From Siphonodentalium dalli (Eukaryota; Mollusca; Scaphopoda; Gadilida; Siphonodentaliidae), in assembly GCA_032622095.1 (NCBI GenBank), contig CP136066.1, positions 41,677,835-41,741,834 on the forward strand: DNA of 64,000 nt, read 5' to 3'. The notes beneath the pieces were generated by a model. It was given only the letters and a program-made list of their open reading frames with translations, did not search any database and was not told where the DNA came from. Positions within the stretch are counted from its first letter, which is position 1. Each line of letters opens with the position of its first letter. A program made the translations under genes and the position numbers. Below are positions 11,481-23,313 of the stretch, piece after piece.

Positions 11481-11845
11481 TGTGCTGGCTGGTCAGTGTA
11501 TACCTTGAATTACCATGGATATATCGATCCAGTTTTGTGGTGGAATTCTACTTTTTCAGATTGTAAAACACAAATCGGTTTATTCAGATCGTCGTATCCG
11601 ACTTTTCCCGTTTTGTTCCAACTCCTCGCATGCATTCACACGAGGCACCAATGGAGTACACCGGTAATCCCTTTTCTAATGATTCGACTTTCGAACGAAG
11701 TATGAATGCAAATGGATATGATCCAGATGAAGTTATGTATGGTATGTTGATATATGTTACGACCAAAGGAAGTTAATGCAGTGTTTTTGTTTTTGTTTTT
11801 GTTTTATGCAAATATTTCCTGTCATACTATGTGTTGACATCCTCA

Positions 11846-11897
11846 AACGAGAGGCCGATCACGATCGGCAGATGTTTAACCCATACCTTGGCGATAG
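11846..11897 (+). repeat. 52 bp dispersed repeat with palindromic core, copy 1
   Basis: Contains the inverted repeat GCCGATCACGATCGGC followed by TTTAACCCAT and CTTGGCGATAG. Near-identical copies lie at 23262-23313 (same strand) and 62163-62214 (opposite strand). The similarity stops at these edges. The TTAACCC part resembles the ends of the TTAA MITEs in this window. Confidence 0.7.
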
Positions 11898-12235
11898 CGA
11901 TTAGCTATTTTTTATAAATTTTATAAATCTTTACACCAACCTTTTCATGAGTGCAAAAGTTTCAACAATTCACACTTAATATAGTGATCGTGTGAAAAAT
12001 ATTTAGTTATCACTTTGTGTCAACAGGATTGGTGTAGGATGTTAATATTTTTAAGCAAATAAACCAAATGACCCTCACTATGCAGGTTAGGGGTGTGTTC
12101 CCGTCAACTATGCCAAGAACTACAGGTATAAACATAATCAATGGAAATATTTGAGTTATCAAATCGATAGAATGGGGTTAATCTTACCCAAACTAATGAA
12201 ATGATAAACACAAAATAGTCTATAACAAGACAGTC

Positions 12236-12310
12236 AAAGACTGGGGTCGCTCACCAGACTGCAAAGACTGATAAGACTGGGACTTTGGAGACCACAACAG
12301 TCAGAACTTT
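12236..12310 (+). mobile_element. LINE 3' remnant
   Basis: 'GCTCACCAGACTG-AAAGACTG' and 'AGACTGGGACT' match, in opposite orientation, the sequence just 3' of the reverse-transcriptase fragment at 63120-63435. It is therefore probably a 3' piece of the same LINE family. Confidence 0.5.
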
Positions 12311-12384
12311 TCATAAACACTTTAAAAGAAGTAGATCTAAACAGGATGTGTGGCTAGAGAGGCTTCATGAATGTAGATCAGTGG

Positions 12385-12442
12385 ATATCTACCTTGAAAT
12401 TACCAAATCTACCTTGAAATTACCAAATCTACCTTGAACTTA
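12385..12442. repeat. short tandem repeat, three units
   Basis: 'TACCTTGAAATTACCAAATC' occurs twice, followed by a diverged third unit (CTTGAACTTACCAACTG). Confidence 0.8.
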
Positions 12443-12809
12443 CCAACTGTACACTAGTGATCACCCCCTCCTCCAGCTCAAGAAGTCCCCTCTCGCCCGG
12501 GCTCCAGACTCCCCAAGTCTCAGGTTGAAATTTCACAACCGACATCTCAAACTTTCTGAATTGTTGGAAATTTACAATCTCACAAGCACTTTTTATAAAA
12601 CCATTTAGACATGTTTAAAGCCCAATTATCCATGGACCCAAAAACACTATATGTATGTCAGATTAATCAGTCAGGTAGTTCCAAGGTAGACGTTTTAATG
12701 AATTTTGTATTTTAATGATTTTTTAGACACAAAAGTCTTAAGTCCCCATAGTCTCGTCATTTCTTAACGGGTTGACCTCGTGTTAACAGATCTGAATCTC
12801 AGTCACTAA

Positions 12810-13396
12810 AGGATCCTCCATACTATATGGTCCAACCTCTCTTGAGAAGACATTATAAGTGTTACTATAGAGACATACAGTTATGTCCCTGGTCCCACCC
12901 TATTTAACCTGGTGACCCCATCTGCATAAATTTGAATCACAGACACCAAAGAACCCTTCATACTAAATATCAGTAAAATAAACCTGACGGTCCGTGTAAA
13001 GGAAGCATAATAAGAGGAAATCTGTCCTTTGCTTGGCCCCTATTTGACCAGGTGACCCCATTTGAACAAATCTGAACTACAGTCACCAAAGGACCCTTCA
13101 TACCAAATATGTACCCATTCAACCTGATGGTACACGAGAAGTCGTTTTTAAGAATTACTATGGAGGGCAAGAGTTATGGCCCTGGCTTCACAACCATTTG
13201 ACAAAGTGACCTCATTTGAACAAATCTGAATGTGAGTCACATAGGGAACATCCACACCAAATATGAACCCATTCAGTCTTATGATCTAGAGAAGATGTTC
13301 AAAGAATTGTTGACAGATGGATGGACGGACAGACAGATAGATGAACAGGTGACAGATGAGAAGTGATGACTATAGCTTCGTCTCAGGTGAGCTTCA
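12810..13396 (+). mobile_element. pearl-like modular element, family 1, copy a
   Basis: Three diverged modules of about 130-150 bp each carry 'TTATG-CCCTGG', 'ATTTGAC..GTGACC-CAT' and 'ACCAAATATGAACC'. They are followed by a GATGGACGGACAGACAG run and the end 'GTGATGACTATAGCTTCGTC' then TCAGGTGAGCT. The layout matches the bivalve 'pearl' repeat architecture (tandem core, GGAC/ACGG microsatellite, conserved end), which has been linked to non-autonomous Helitron-type elements. The assignment is by architecture only. Confidence 0.6.
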
Positions 13397-13819
13397 AATT
13401 TACATTTCATTGAACAAATCTGTCGGTCACCCCCCCCCCAACACTGTGGGGACATCCCTGTGAGAATATGACATACAACATTTATTTGAATGCCTGACTA
13501 CATTAGCTTAACAAAATTCCCATGACCTTGAGAGCCAGTGCATTCTCTGAGAATTATATTCCATTATGAAACCATCAGCTACCAGTGTCTTGGGGAGAGG
13601 AGTTGACATAGATAATTAGGTTTTAACGACTGCATACACAGCTTTGTGATACTCCTACAGCTGTGATCAAAACAAGGATTTTAATGGGGTGAACAAGGAA
13701 GAGATAATATGGTATGATACAGTGTGGTGTGGCAGGGACAGGAGATGGGGCGGGGAGGGTGGGGTTGGGTAGCTGTGATATGTCTAAAAAAATCAAAGGT
13801 CAAAATGCAATATTTTTTT

Positions 13820-14372
13820 TTTTTTAGAGTTATGTCCCTGGCTCTGCCCCTATTTGACCCAGTGACCCAATCTGAACCCCAGTCACCCAAGGTCTCACCG
13901 TACCAAATATAAGCTAAATCGGCCCAATATTTTTTTTAGAAGAAGTCATTGTAAGAATTACGATGAGTTATGGCCCTGGTTTCTCAACTAATTGACCGGG
14001 TGACCTGATTTGAACAAATCTGAACAGCAGTTACCCAAGGACCCTCCATACCAAATATTAGCTAAATCTTCCCAATGGTTCTGAACAAGAAGTCGTTGTA
14101 AGAATTACTATGGAGGAATAGAGTTATGGCCATGGTTTCGCAACTATTTGACCCAGTGACCTCATTTGAACAAATTTGAATGAGAGTCACCTAGGGAACA
14201 TCCACACCAAATATGAACCAATTCGGTCTTACGGTTTTAGAGGAGAAGATGTTCAAAGAATTGTTGACGGATGGACGGACGGGCGGACGCACGGACGGAT
14301 GGACGGACGGACGACGGACGAGGAGTGATGACTATAGCTCCACCGGAGAATTCGTCTCAGGTGAGCTAAAAA
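13820..14372 (+). mobile_element. pearl-like modular element, family 1, copy b
   Basis: Same three-module plan as the copy just upstream, with a longer GGACGGAC run at about 14271-14322. The end is GACTATAGCTCCACCGGAG then TCAGGTGAGCTAA. AGCTC and GAGCT form an outer hairpin near the terminus. A reverse-oriented copy is at 58530-58912. Confidence 0.65.
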
Positions 14373-15049
14373 GCATGTCATTGAATTTACAAACCCATAC
14401 AATAAGTCAGCCTCAAGAATACCAGCACCATTAATATTACCCCGGAACCCAAATGCAATTGAGGGAATTTCAAATAAGACATTTCCTCTAATGATGTATA
14501 TTCAATTGGTGATTTATTGAAACCCTTACTGAACCTGGATCAAAGTGAAAGGGATAATATTATATCTGTTTATCGCATAATATGTGTCTATGGAATGGTT
14601 TAATTTTAATCCCAAATCCATGCAAATCAAAAGTGGATCACCATCAACCTGGACATAATATAGGAAAATGATCAAATGAAAAGCATCAAAACCATATGAT
14701 GTGTGGAGAGAGTTAATCATTTTCAATGACATCATATCATGGAACTAAGGAATGTGTGGCTTAATTTTTGTCTAAGATAAGACAACAGTGTCTGTAAACA
14801 ACAATGTCTGTAAAACATCCCTACAAAGTAACAATGGACTGTTCCAATTTAATATTTTAGAATAGGTGTCCTATAGTGTACATTAACTAATGTAATGAAC
14901 CTGTTTCAACAAAGGGGTTAACTTAATATTGCACAGAAAACAGAACTCCGCCAGATAGCCATCAATCAATTTGACATTATTATAAACAAATGTTTAGCCA
15001 GTGGTACCACTATCGTCTCTTCATATTCCCAGCAGTAATTACTTGATTT
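14373..15049. other. intronic sequence, nothing recognised
   Basis: AT-rich, no convincing frame and no repeat shared with other parts of the window was noticed. Confidence 0.5.
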
Positions 15050-15862
15050 ATAAAGGGTCATAACTCTGTTAAAATATATCGGATCAAACCCATATTCGAA
15101 CTTGATCTGTATTTAGGGGTGATAAATTCATATACCAAATTTGGTGTTGATCAGATGAAAAATGTTTTGAGTCATAGCAGCTTGGGTGAATTCTAAGTAA
15201 ACATAAGAGTGAAATGGTTAATTAAACAATACCAAAAACCATACAGATGAAGAACGTGCTAAAAAACCTAGGTTAGAAATATGAGGCAGATCAGAAGAAA
15301 TATGTTCAACTTATTGCATTGGATAGCATATCTGTAAAGGGTTAATTATTTTCTAAACCGATCAACCAATCAATGCCAAAAACTATACAGATGAGGGGTG
15401 TGTCATCATAAACCAAAATATCAAATATGAACACAATCGGACAAAAAATACCTCGGTTATAGCATCGGATTTTTTTATATTTTTTTTTTTCGAAAAAAAG
15501 GGTCATAACTCCTTTAAAATAAATCGGATCAAACCCATATTCGAACTCGATCTGTATTTTGGGTTCTGAAACTCGCATACCAAAAATTGTTTGAGTTATG
15601 ACAGCATGCGTGAATTCGAAGTCGAAAAAGGGCCATAACTCCGTAAAAAAAACTCGGATCAAACCCATATTCGAACTCGATCTGTATTTCGGTCTATACA
15701 CAATTTAGTTCCGATCGAATAGAAAATATTTGAGTTATCGCACCATGCGTAAAGTGTCTACGGACAGACAGACAGACATACGGACGGACGGACGCACGAC
15801 GAGTGGTCAATCCGGACGTCGACATTATGTTTACCATACTATGGTATGGGTAACCATAAAAA
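15050..15862 (+). mobile_element. pearl-like modular element, family 2, copy a
   Basis: Repeated modules of about 140 bp contain 'GGTCATAACTC', 'CGGATCAAACCCATATTCGA' and 'GATCTGTATTT'. They are followed by GACAGACAGACATACGGACGG and the end 'CGAGTGGTCAATCCGGACG', with a small palindrome TACCATACTATGGTA. The family is distinct from family 1 but has the same order of parts. Other copies lie at 23885-24483 and, reversed, at 45615-45862. Confidence 0.7.
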
Positions 15863-16077
15863 GGTTGTTTTTTAAACTAATTTTTTAATATAAATACATG
15901 TAATTGGAAAATATCTCTCATATTGTGAGGGTCAACAGGTGTTGTTATAATACTATAGCGTAGATTGGTTATAGAGGATAATGATTTTCACCTTCAAATT
16001 GATAGTTTAAAATGGAAATCTTTTTTGAAAAATCACGAATTGGGCGCCTATTGTACTTAAATTTTGTTAACACAAAC

Positions 16078-16764
16078 CTCTAATTCAAGATGGCGCAGCA
16101 CATCGACTTTCCACATCTGGTCCAAAACGAAGCGAAGAGCGACGTTGTTATCGACAGTGAGAGTCAGTTGCGTGCCGGGTAAGAGCATCTGGTCGTCGTC
16201 AAACACGTGACGTCTTGGATCCGTCGGGACATCCATGTTTGGCAGCGTCATGAGGCTCACAAAAGCATGGCGACGTCGCACCGATTGGTCACGGTGAAAC
16301 ATGAAGTTCATGGACGTCGGAATGAACCTATTGGTTTCATAACCAGTATCCGAGAAATCGAAACTCAAAATATTTTTTTGTAATTCTGGACCTATGAGTT
16401 GTTTCAGTTTGACTTCGAGAGCATCGCGAAGAATAAATGACGATCGTCGTGCTCCTTCAATGGTAAGGTCCCGGATGTAATCGAATTCCTCAACATGTAG
16501 CTCCAGATCAAATCGAACACCCCCGTCAGTATCAGTTGATCGCCTGGATATAACGTGAGTTTCGATATCAACTACAGCCCCTGTCATGTCATAGGTTCGG
16601 TTTGATCTACCAAATTCGAATTCAATGGAACCGCTTGAAAATCCAATTCGAACGTTCCCAACTTGCGCTTCGTTCCTCAGGGGTGTCAGAATGAAATCCC
16701 CAACAGTGACGTCAGTGAAGGTCACGACTGCTGTGATGGGAAGGTCGTTGAATGGTATCCTCAC
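16078..16764 (-). CDS. exon 2 of secreted BPI/TULIP-like gene (minus gene)
   Basis: Encodes 229 residues in phase 0. The acceptor CTGTAG lies before 16764, the exon opens VRIPFNDLP, and the donor GAG|GTTTGT follows 16078. The protein alternates polar and hydrophobic residues in long stretches, consistent with the wrapped beta-sheet and long helices of a TULIP barrel, and contains no cysteines until the donor. It aligns through most of its length with the exon at 55548-56136: 'IPFNDLP' with 'LPFDDLP', 'LTPLRNE' with 'LTPFRQE', 'RFIPT' with 'RFIPS', and 'LPNMDVPTDPR' with 'MPNMSVPTNPR'. By eye this is about one third identical. Unlike the paralogue it continues past 'LLPG' for about 35 more codons in the same exon, so an intron is missing here or gained there. 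Confidence 0.85.
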
Positions 16765-16780
16765 CTACAGTTAAAAAGTG

Positions 16781-16945
16781 TGCATGTTAGAGGAGGTGTT
16801 ATCTCCCTTACCCCCAAGAATCCTGAATACTTTACTTAACAGAGAAGGGTGCATGTTAGAGGAGGTGTTATCTCCCTTAGCCCCATGAATCCTGAATACT
16901 ATAGTTACAGAGAGGGGAGCATGAGTCCTGAATACTATAGTTAAC
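16781..16945. repeat. tandem repeat next to an exon acceptor, about 2.5 units
   Basis: 'GTGCATGTTAGAGGAGGTGT' plus TATCTCCCTTA and 'AATCCTGAATACT' is present twice, then a partial third unit (GAGCATGAGTCCTGAATACT). It begins about 17 bp from exon 2 of the minus gene. Confidence 0.8.
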
Positions 16946-17193
16946 AGATAAAGAATCATACATGTTTTGGTTCTCCTAAGATCCAAATTAAAGAACCAAA
17001 AAAAAGTAATATGTATTCTGGTTTCACATGGAACCAAACATTTTTCGAATTTTTGTCATGCGAGAGGAACCAATGTGACCTGCTTTGATTCTGTGTCTGG
17101 TTCCCCGGATATAAGCAGAACATGGAGCCATATAGTTAATTTGGGTCCAACATTTGGTTCATTATGAAACAATTATGAGTATTTGTGGAAACA

Positions 17194-18018
17194 ATGTCCC
17201 GTGACACTATATATGTGTATGTTATAATGCCCCGTGACACTATATATGTGTATGTTATAATGCCCCGTGACACTATATATGTGTATGTTATAATGCCCCG
17301 TGACACTATATATGTGTATGTTATAATGCCCCGTGACACTATATATGTGTATGTTATAATGCCCCGTGACACTATATATGTGTATGTTATAATGCCCCGT
17401 GACACTATATATGTGTAGGTTATAATGCCCCGTGACACTATATATGTGTATGTTATAATGCCCCGTGACACTATATATGTGTATGTTATAATGCCCCGTG
17501 ACACTATATATGTGTATGTTATAATGCCCCGTGACACTATATATGTGTATGTTATAATGCCCCGTGACACTATATATGTGTATGTTATAATGCCCCGTGA
17601 CACTATATATGTGTATGTTATAATGCCCCGTGACACTATATATGTGTATGTTATAATGCCCCGTGACACTATATATGTGTATGTTATAATGCCCCGTGAC
17701 ACTATATATGTGTATGTTATAATGCCCCGTGACACTATATATGTGTATGTTATAATGCCCCGTGACACTATATATGTGTATGTTATAATGCCCCGTGACA
17801 CTATATATGTGTATGTTATAATGCCCCGTGACACTATATATGTGTATGTTATAATGCCCCGTGACACTATATATGTGTATGTTATAATGCCCCGTGACAC
17901 TATATATGTGTATGTTATAATGCCCCGTGACACTATATATGTGTATGTTATAATGCCCCGTGACACTATATATGTGTATGTTATAATGCCCCGTGACACT
18001 ATATATGTGTATGTTATA
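17194..18018. repeat. 33 bp minisatellite, exactly 25 units
   Basis: The unit starts ATGCCCCGTGACACTATATA and ends TGTATGTTATA. 825 bp equals 25 whole units. I see only two variants: the first unit has ATGTCC for ATGCCC, and one unit (about copy 7) has TAG for TAT. Because 33 is a multiple of three and lacks stops in some frames, it gives long apparent ORFs on both strands (MPRDTIYVYVI and ITYTYIVSRGI repeats). These are artefacts. It lies in intron 1 of the minus gene. The near-identity of units implies recent expansion or homogenisation, or an assembly with collapsed or copied units. Confidence 0.97.
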
Positions 18019-18703
18019 AGTACGTTTTGGGTGTCTTTGTTTCTGAATGTTCTCTTAGTTCGTAAATATGTTACACCGTTTAAAATTGATATCACACCAT
18101 GTTGGTTCACCGAGAATATATCCCCGAAGTTGATTTGATGTCTGAAATAAATATCGAATTATATTCATAAAGTTTTTGTACCATAGTTTTGCCCTATATT
18201 TGTGATATTACCAATAGAGTTACCCTGCCAGCAATCAAATGATCAAAGTCTTTTCATATGACTCGAAACAGTCTAGGCATGTGTACATTGGTATTTCAAA
18301 GGAATCCCTCTTGGTTTAGTCTTCCTAATATCAATTAAACCCCAAAACGCGTGGACATATTGTTAAATTTTAGACTATTACATTTAAGCTAGGACGTGTT
18401 CCCACACATGCACACTTTGAATTTGGTGGGTTCTTTGGGGAAACAAACTTAGGATTTGGTTTCAGATGAAACTAAATCAGTGTAGAACCAAACTGTTTGG
18501 TACTATGTTAGTATTTGGTTCTCCGAGGAACCAAATTTGGAGTTGTTTTCTTAGAGTGTATGTCTAAAGGAATTGAGATCTAAATATCTGAAACAATATT
18601 AATACTACAACATTACCGACTCCGTTTGTATCAGCCGAATTGTTTAATAAAGACGACAGAAGAACGCTATAGATAAGACCACCGGCCCCTTGGTAAAAAT
18701 ACT
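18019..18703. other. intronic spacer with MITE-like debris
   Basis: Around 18420-18565 there is a 'GGTTCTCCGAGGAACCAAAT' palindromic stretch ending TTCTTAGAGTGTAT. That end resembles the CACTCTTAGAA end of the element at 47410-47932. Related GGTTC/GAACC words occur at about 16970-17160 on the other side of the minisatellite. Confidence 0.4.
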
Positions 18704-19525
18704 AAAATACCAAAATAGACTATACCAGTGACAAGCTCAAAAGGTCGATTTGGCTAAAACCAACTATCAACACCCTAATAAATTCTAGAAACCGATCATT
18801 TCAGCCAAAATATACACCGGTGTGTCTTATTGGCAATACGATGTCCCTTCCATTTGACATAAAACTCGGCGAAATTTAACGAAGTGAAGTCGAGATATCT
18901 TATCGGAAACTACCGAAATCTCCCGAAGAAATCGGGTCGTCAAAATCCCTGTCCGCTCAAAGGCCTTTGACCTAGTTATCGAGCAATATAGTCTTGTATG
19001 TCTAGGGTAGACTTACTCTATACATGCTCATATATGTTCACCAGATCATTCCGAAGCCACCTATACCTTTTTTATTTCACCCGATGTATTGTGCTCGATT
19101 ATTTCATTAAACGAATTCCAAAAAAACAAGACAAGTCTGCGACTGCCAGTAAATTTTGAGGGGCTTGCTGATTGTTTGACAATAATTGAGAGTAAAGTTT
19201 TTTTTTAAATTGGCTTGAAAAAATCAATATGCATAGATTTCCGATAGATAAGATAAGTGTATTGAAGAAACACTTGAATTATTAATTTTCTCTGTACCAA
19301 GAACAGGTTTATCTGATTTTAAATCATAAGTGAACGTTAAATAACGTTGGAATTAGTTTTGATACAATATTAAAATTCTGTGAATTTCACTGGTAGTAGC
19401 GTGACCTTGACCCCTGCATTCGTTTTTACTTTGGTTTTCAAAATTTACTGCGACTCGAAAATATTGATTTTTTAACTAGGTCAAAGGCCTCTGACTAACT
19501 GGTATAGTCTATATTGGTATTTTAA
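18704..19525. mobile_element. element with about 26 bp terminal inverted repeats
   Basis: The left end AAAATACCAAAATAGACTAT followed by ACCAGT is answered at 19498-19525 by ACTGGTATAGTCTATATTGG followed by TATTTTAA. A second internal inverted word pair, GGCCTTTGACCTAGTTA (about 18961) and TTAACTAGGTCAAAGGCC (about 19471), supports a foldback organisation. No coding sequence was seen. Confidence 0.65.
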
Positions 19526-20202
19526 TTATACCAATTAACCTCTTCGCTGCTAAATGACGTTATGACGTCGTGTGCTGGGCTGTTGACATTATTGCCATTT
19601 TCCAATTGAAAAATATAACGGGAATTTCACAAGAACCATAAACACACGGGGTAGGAACAGCTCCATGAGAAAAGATCCTCTTGTGATTCTCGGTCCAGTT
19701 CACTGTCGATCCGTGTCCAGTTCACTTGTACTTGGTCCAAAACAGACGTGCTTTACACCATGTACCAAACTACCGTATCGCAATAACCATTAGCGATTAA
19801 ATTCAAACAAAAGTGAGTCTAGTGTGAAGTTTTAGTTCAAACATATGTGCACACTTATTTTACAAAAAATCTGTTACATAGATGTTCGGGTAGTGAACGG
19901 ATCTTATCAATGGTGAACTGGGACCCATCACTAGTGATCTGGAACATTTATTAAAATGGATAAATTCTATACTATTCCACATTTACTTAACAATTTCCAA
20001 CTAGTATGTCTTGATAGTTGAGGTAGCTGGCAAGGTATATATACGACAAATAAACTGCATATATATCTCTGTTGCGTAAAACTTGCGTTATTTACCATGG
20101 GAAAATCCACAGTAACCTTGACCAGATCGGATTAGAACTGGACTGGAGATAGGAAGATGTATCAGTCTCGCGGAGCAGTTCCTACCCCGTAATAAAACTG
20201 AC

Positions 20203-22037
20203 TCAGAGGCGTTATTTCGCTAAAATCCGTTTCAGATTCTGGATCCAGATTACAGATTGGTCCCCGTACGACTTGGTTCGGCAAAAGAACAGACCACAAA
20301 TTTGCAGAATCAGTAAACGAACAGACCGTAATCCTAATTTCGTGGTAATCCGATTTGGATTCCGATTCCGATTACGGACTCAAATGTTCGTAATGTAAAC
20401 AAACCGAGATTCCGCCACCTCAGAGTTTAAAAACACAATAAAACATAAGAATCCGTCTCGTGTGTACAAATTATTGCAGAATATAAACGATCTATATCAA
20501 AGAATTTTAAATGCGGAGACAAATTTGTTTTATTGAATGTAAACTGGGAGAATATTACTGAAATTAGCCAAATAATAACGCTATTGATAGTAACGCTGGG
20601 GGAGCACTTCGGTTGATGGCAAATCATTGTTGATTGTCACTTTCATATGTCCATTTCATAATTCCATCCTTAAAATACCGCCCGAACGCATGTCGATTTC
20701 GAATTCGGCGGATACGTCACCATTGACCGAATTCATATGAACCTGCATGGATATGTCTTCTGCTGTGTTCGTTATTATAATGTTTCTTCTTATTCAAGAA
20801 ATAGTAGGATTATATGGTATCGATGGATTATCAGATACACGTATGTACTATCATCTAGTCTTAAAGTTATAGCAATTTTAACATGTTTTGTTTCGTTAAA
20901 TGCAGTCGTTTTGCGCAATAGTCTCTGTATAGACAACAGACACATGTTCTAGGGACGTGGCTAGAAGTTTCCTCAAATTTCCGGCCAACTGGACCCCCCC
21001 CCCCCCATTGAACCAAACATCAATCTCACAGGTTCGCAGAATTCAATTTGCTCTCCTTGGAAATATCCAATCTGACAAACACTAAGATTGGAAAATTACC
21101 AACTTTTACTGGTTGAAAAAAATCAAACAATGAGAACAATGCCAACCTATATATGGTGTCAAATTAATGTCCAACTAATGTTGTGTCATGCATGACATTT
21201 CCGACTGCTGGAATGTACCAAAGTTTAGTTTAGATATATTTATTTCAAATATATGTCAAATTTAGATAACACATGATATATAACACATACAAAGGAATTG
21301 GGGGACAAGTACTGACTCACTTAAGGGTACCCCCCTCTCCCATATGTTATTACACTGAAAAAATAAATAATTAGTAATGGCAAAGCAACATGACTACCAA
21401 AACAAGTTGAACATATATACAGATCACTGGACACCCCCTCTCTCGAGTTAGTCATAAGTTTGTATATGTATTTATTTAAAATCGGGTTTGTTTGTTGCGT
21501 TTGTTGGCTTGTACGTATCATTATTTGAAACAGTTAGTCAAAATAATCCTGATTTTCCTCACGTATGAATGACTGCACAGCTTAGCAAATTGTACCAAAG
21601 TTCGGGGTGGGGGTCGAGACACCCAATCAACCCCTGTCGTCACGTCCCTGTTCAACTGACAAGTTCCGTGTGTTCTTCACAACATCTTCGGAATTTGATT
21701 CAGGAGGCCTAGAGCTGTCATGTTTAGATATGCTTGCCATCATCAATAAACACACTTTAACTTGAAAAAAAGATGCGATTAAGTCGGATTGGCAGCAAAT
21801 TATGTGCCGTGTATACACACATAGAAGAACAGCATGACTTTCACAACAAACATGCACTTTATAAATATAAGATACAAATGATACTTGTGTCAAATACATG
21901 AGCCATGTTTGACTCTGGGTGAGAGTTTCGGAGACCACGTGGATTTCAAAATCTGACCTAGAATCCGAAATTAGCTCCGCCCCCCGTAATCGGCTTTGGA
22001 TTCTCAATCCGGATTTTAGCGAAATTACGGCTCTGTT
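20203..22037. mobile_element. possible element bounded by inverted repeats
   Basis: 'TTATTTCGCTAAAATCCG' near 20211 is answered by 'CGGATTTTAGCGAAATTACG' near 22006, with flanking AGAG/CTCT and GGATCC/GGATTC words also inverted. The interior has no recognisable transposase. A C run at about 20995-21006 and a (TTTATT)-rich patch near 21235 are the only other features. Confidence 0.4.
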
Positions 22038-22556
22038 GAAAGGCTATTATTGTTCACAGTCGTGGAACATCATACACTGTTTGAAACTTCGATATACAGT
22101 TATTTCGATGAACCAATCTCTTGAGTTCCAGTTATGTAAAATGGCGTATTGCTAGTGTGCTGAACTAAGTCCGTAGTACCTAGGGACCATAATAGCACAC
22201 GAGTGTGTCTATACGACACAAGTGCCAACAAGGAATGATAGAACGAGAGGGACAGCCTCGATTTCTATCCGTCCGCGATGGTACATTGACGTATCAACAA
22301 ACTCATCAACACACGTGCCGTTCTGTGTTTATTATACACGCCAACCGTCCTAGAATCCGTGAATTAAATACCCAGATACGTGCACGGTTCATTCAGGCCA
22401 CATACGGATTTGTAAACATGGAACATCAATGTAATAACATTTTTATCGACTTTATATTTACAAAATGCTGTAGTTTCCAGAACCAGTAATGTCGTACGGT
22501 CATACTGATGTATCATACTCTAACTGTTGTTTTAAATTAAGCTTCTTTAAATTGTC

Positions 22557-22745
22557 GCTCCCTCTCTCTCCCTCTCTCCCTCTCTCTCCTCTCTCTATCT
22601 ATCTCTCTCCCTATGTCTCTCTCTCTCTCTCTTTCTCCCTCTCGCTATCGCTCTATCTCTATCTCTCTATCTCTCTCACTCGCTCTCTCTCTCTATATCT
22701 GTCACTCTCTCTGTCCCTCGCTCTCTATCTCTCTCTCTCTTTATA
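22557..22745 (+). repeat. CT-rich microsatellite
   Basis: About 190 bp of TCTC interspersed with TCTA, TCCC and TCGC on the plus strand. On the minus strand it is a purine tract within intron 1 of the minus gene, shortly after its exon 1. Confidence 0.95.
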
Positions 22746-22827
22746 TTATACTCGTGACACACATAGGCAAACCAATATATAGTTAACACACTCGTGCCGT
22801 CCTGAGTGTTAATTGAATAGATTATAC

Positions 22828-23022
22828 CTCTCCGTTGAGAACTGGATGATGTGAGGGTTCCGTGTTTTCTCTGCTGAGACCGGCATTGACTACATCAGGG
22901 TGGACCCCCATAATCGCTCCCCACCCTCTCAGACATTGGCCGTCAGCGCCTTGAACCGAAGCCCGCAACAAGAGATTGTGAACTACAACCAACAAGATCG
23001 CTATAGACCTTCGTTGCCACAT
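22828..23022 (-). CDS. exon 1 (signal peptide) of secreted BPI/TULIP-like gene
   Basis: The first coding exon opens with ATG at 23022-23020 and MWQRRSIAILLVVVHNLLLR. This is a typical signal peptide (basic start, hydrophobic core, likely cut near 'SVQG|ADG'). Next comes 'CLRGWGAIMGVHPDVVNAGL', which matches the other gene's 'CLNDWGVVMGMHPDLVNAGL'. The exon ends NGE at donor GAG|GTATAA, phase 0. A TTTTCAG acceptor lies about ten bases before the ATG, so a non-coding 5' exon further upstream is likely. The conserved segment followed by an amphipathic helix is where BPI-family proteins begin their N-terminal barrel. Start choice is well supported by the paralogue. Confidence 0.85.
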
Positions 23023-23261
23023 GTCTCAAATCTGAAAATAGAAACAATATGAGCCTATATAGCCCTATATAATCTCTAACCCAAAAGCTTAAGCCGTAAA
23101 CCCGAAATCCTGAAACCTAACCCTACCTGTAAATCTTTTATGGATGATGTTTGAAATTTTTATTGTTTTTGGAAACTTTTATTATCAGAATTCGTATATG
23201 CGTCTTCAATGCGTCTTTCTGGGACATAACTATCGACATATTTCTATAACAGGAACAAATA

Positions 23262-23313
23262 AACGAGAGGCCGATCACGATCGGCAGATGTTTAACCCAT
23301 CCCTTGGCGATAG
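23262..23313 (+). repeat. 52 bp dispersed repeat with palindromic core, copy 2
   Basis: Near-identical to 11846-11897, including GCCGATCACGATCGGC. It directly follows a 60 bp stretch (TTCAATGCGTCTTTCTGGGA onwards) that is itself repeated at 25228-25288. Confidence 0.7.

Larger units (their letters stand above)
11243..16077 (-). other. intron 2 of the minus gene
   Basis: The donor is GAG|GTTTGT at 16077 and the acceptor TTGCAG ends at 11243. It holds tandem repeats, a LINE 3' remnant and three pearl-like elements listed separately. No additional exon homologous to the family was noticed inside it. Confidence 0.6.
16765..22827 (-). other. intron 1 of the minus gene
   Basis: The donor GAG|GTATAA follows exon 1 and the acceptor CTGTAG precedes exon 2; both flanking codons are complete. 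It contains the 25-unit minisatellite, several inverted-repeat elements and a CT-rich tract listed separately. Confidence 0.7.

Noticed and set aside
17194-18018. CRISPR-like array
   Set aside because: Units are contiguous with no unique spacers and the context is eukaryotic.
17136-18110. 324-codon minus-strand and 237-codon plus-strand frames over 17.1-18.1 kb
   Set aside because: Both are read-throughs of the 33 bp minisatellite, whose length is a multiple of three; there is no non-repeat protein sequence.
22489-22782. 97-codon Ser/Leu-rich frame
   Set aside because: Translation of the CT microsatellite.
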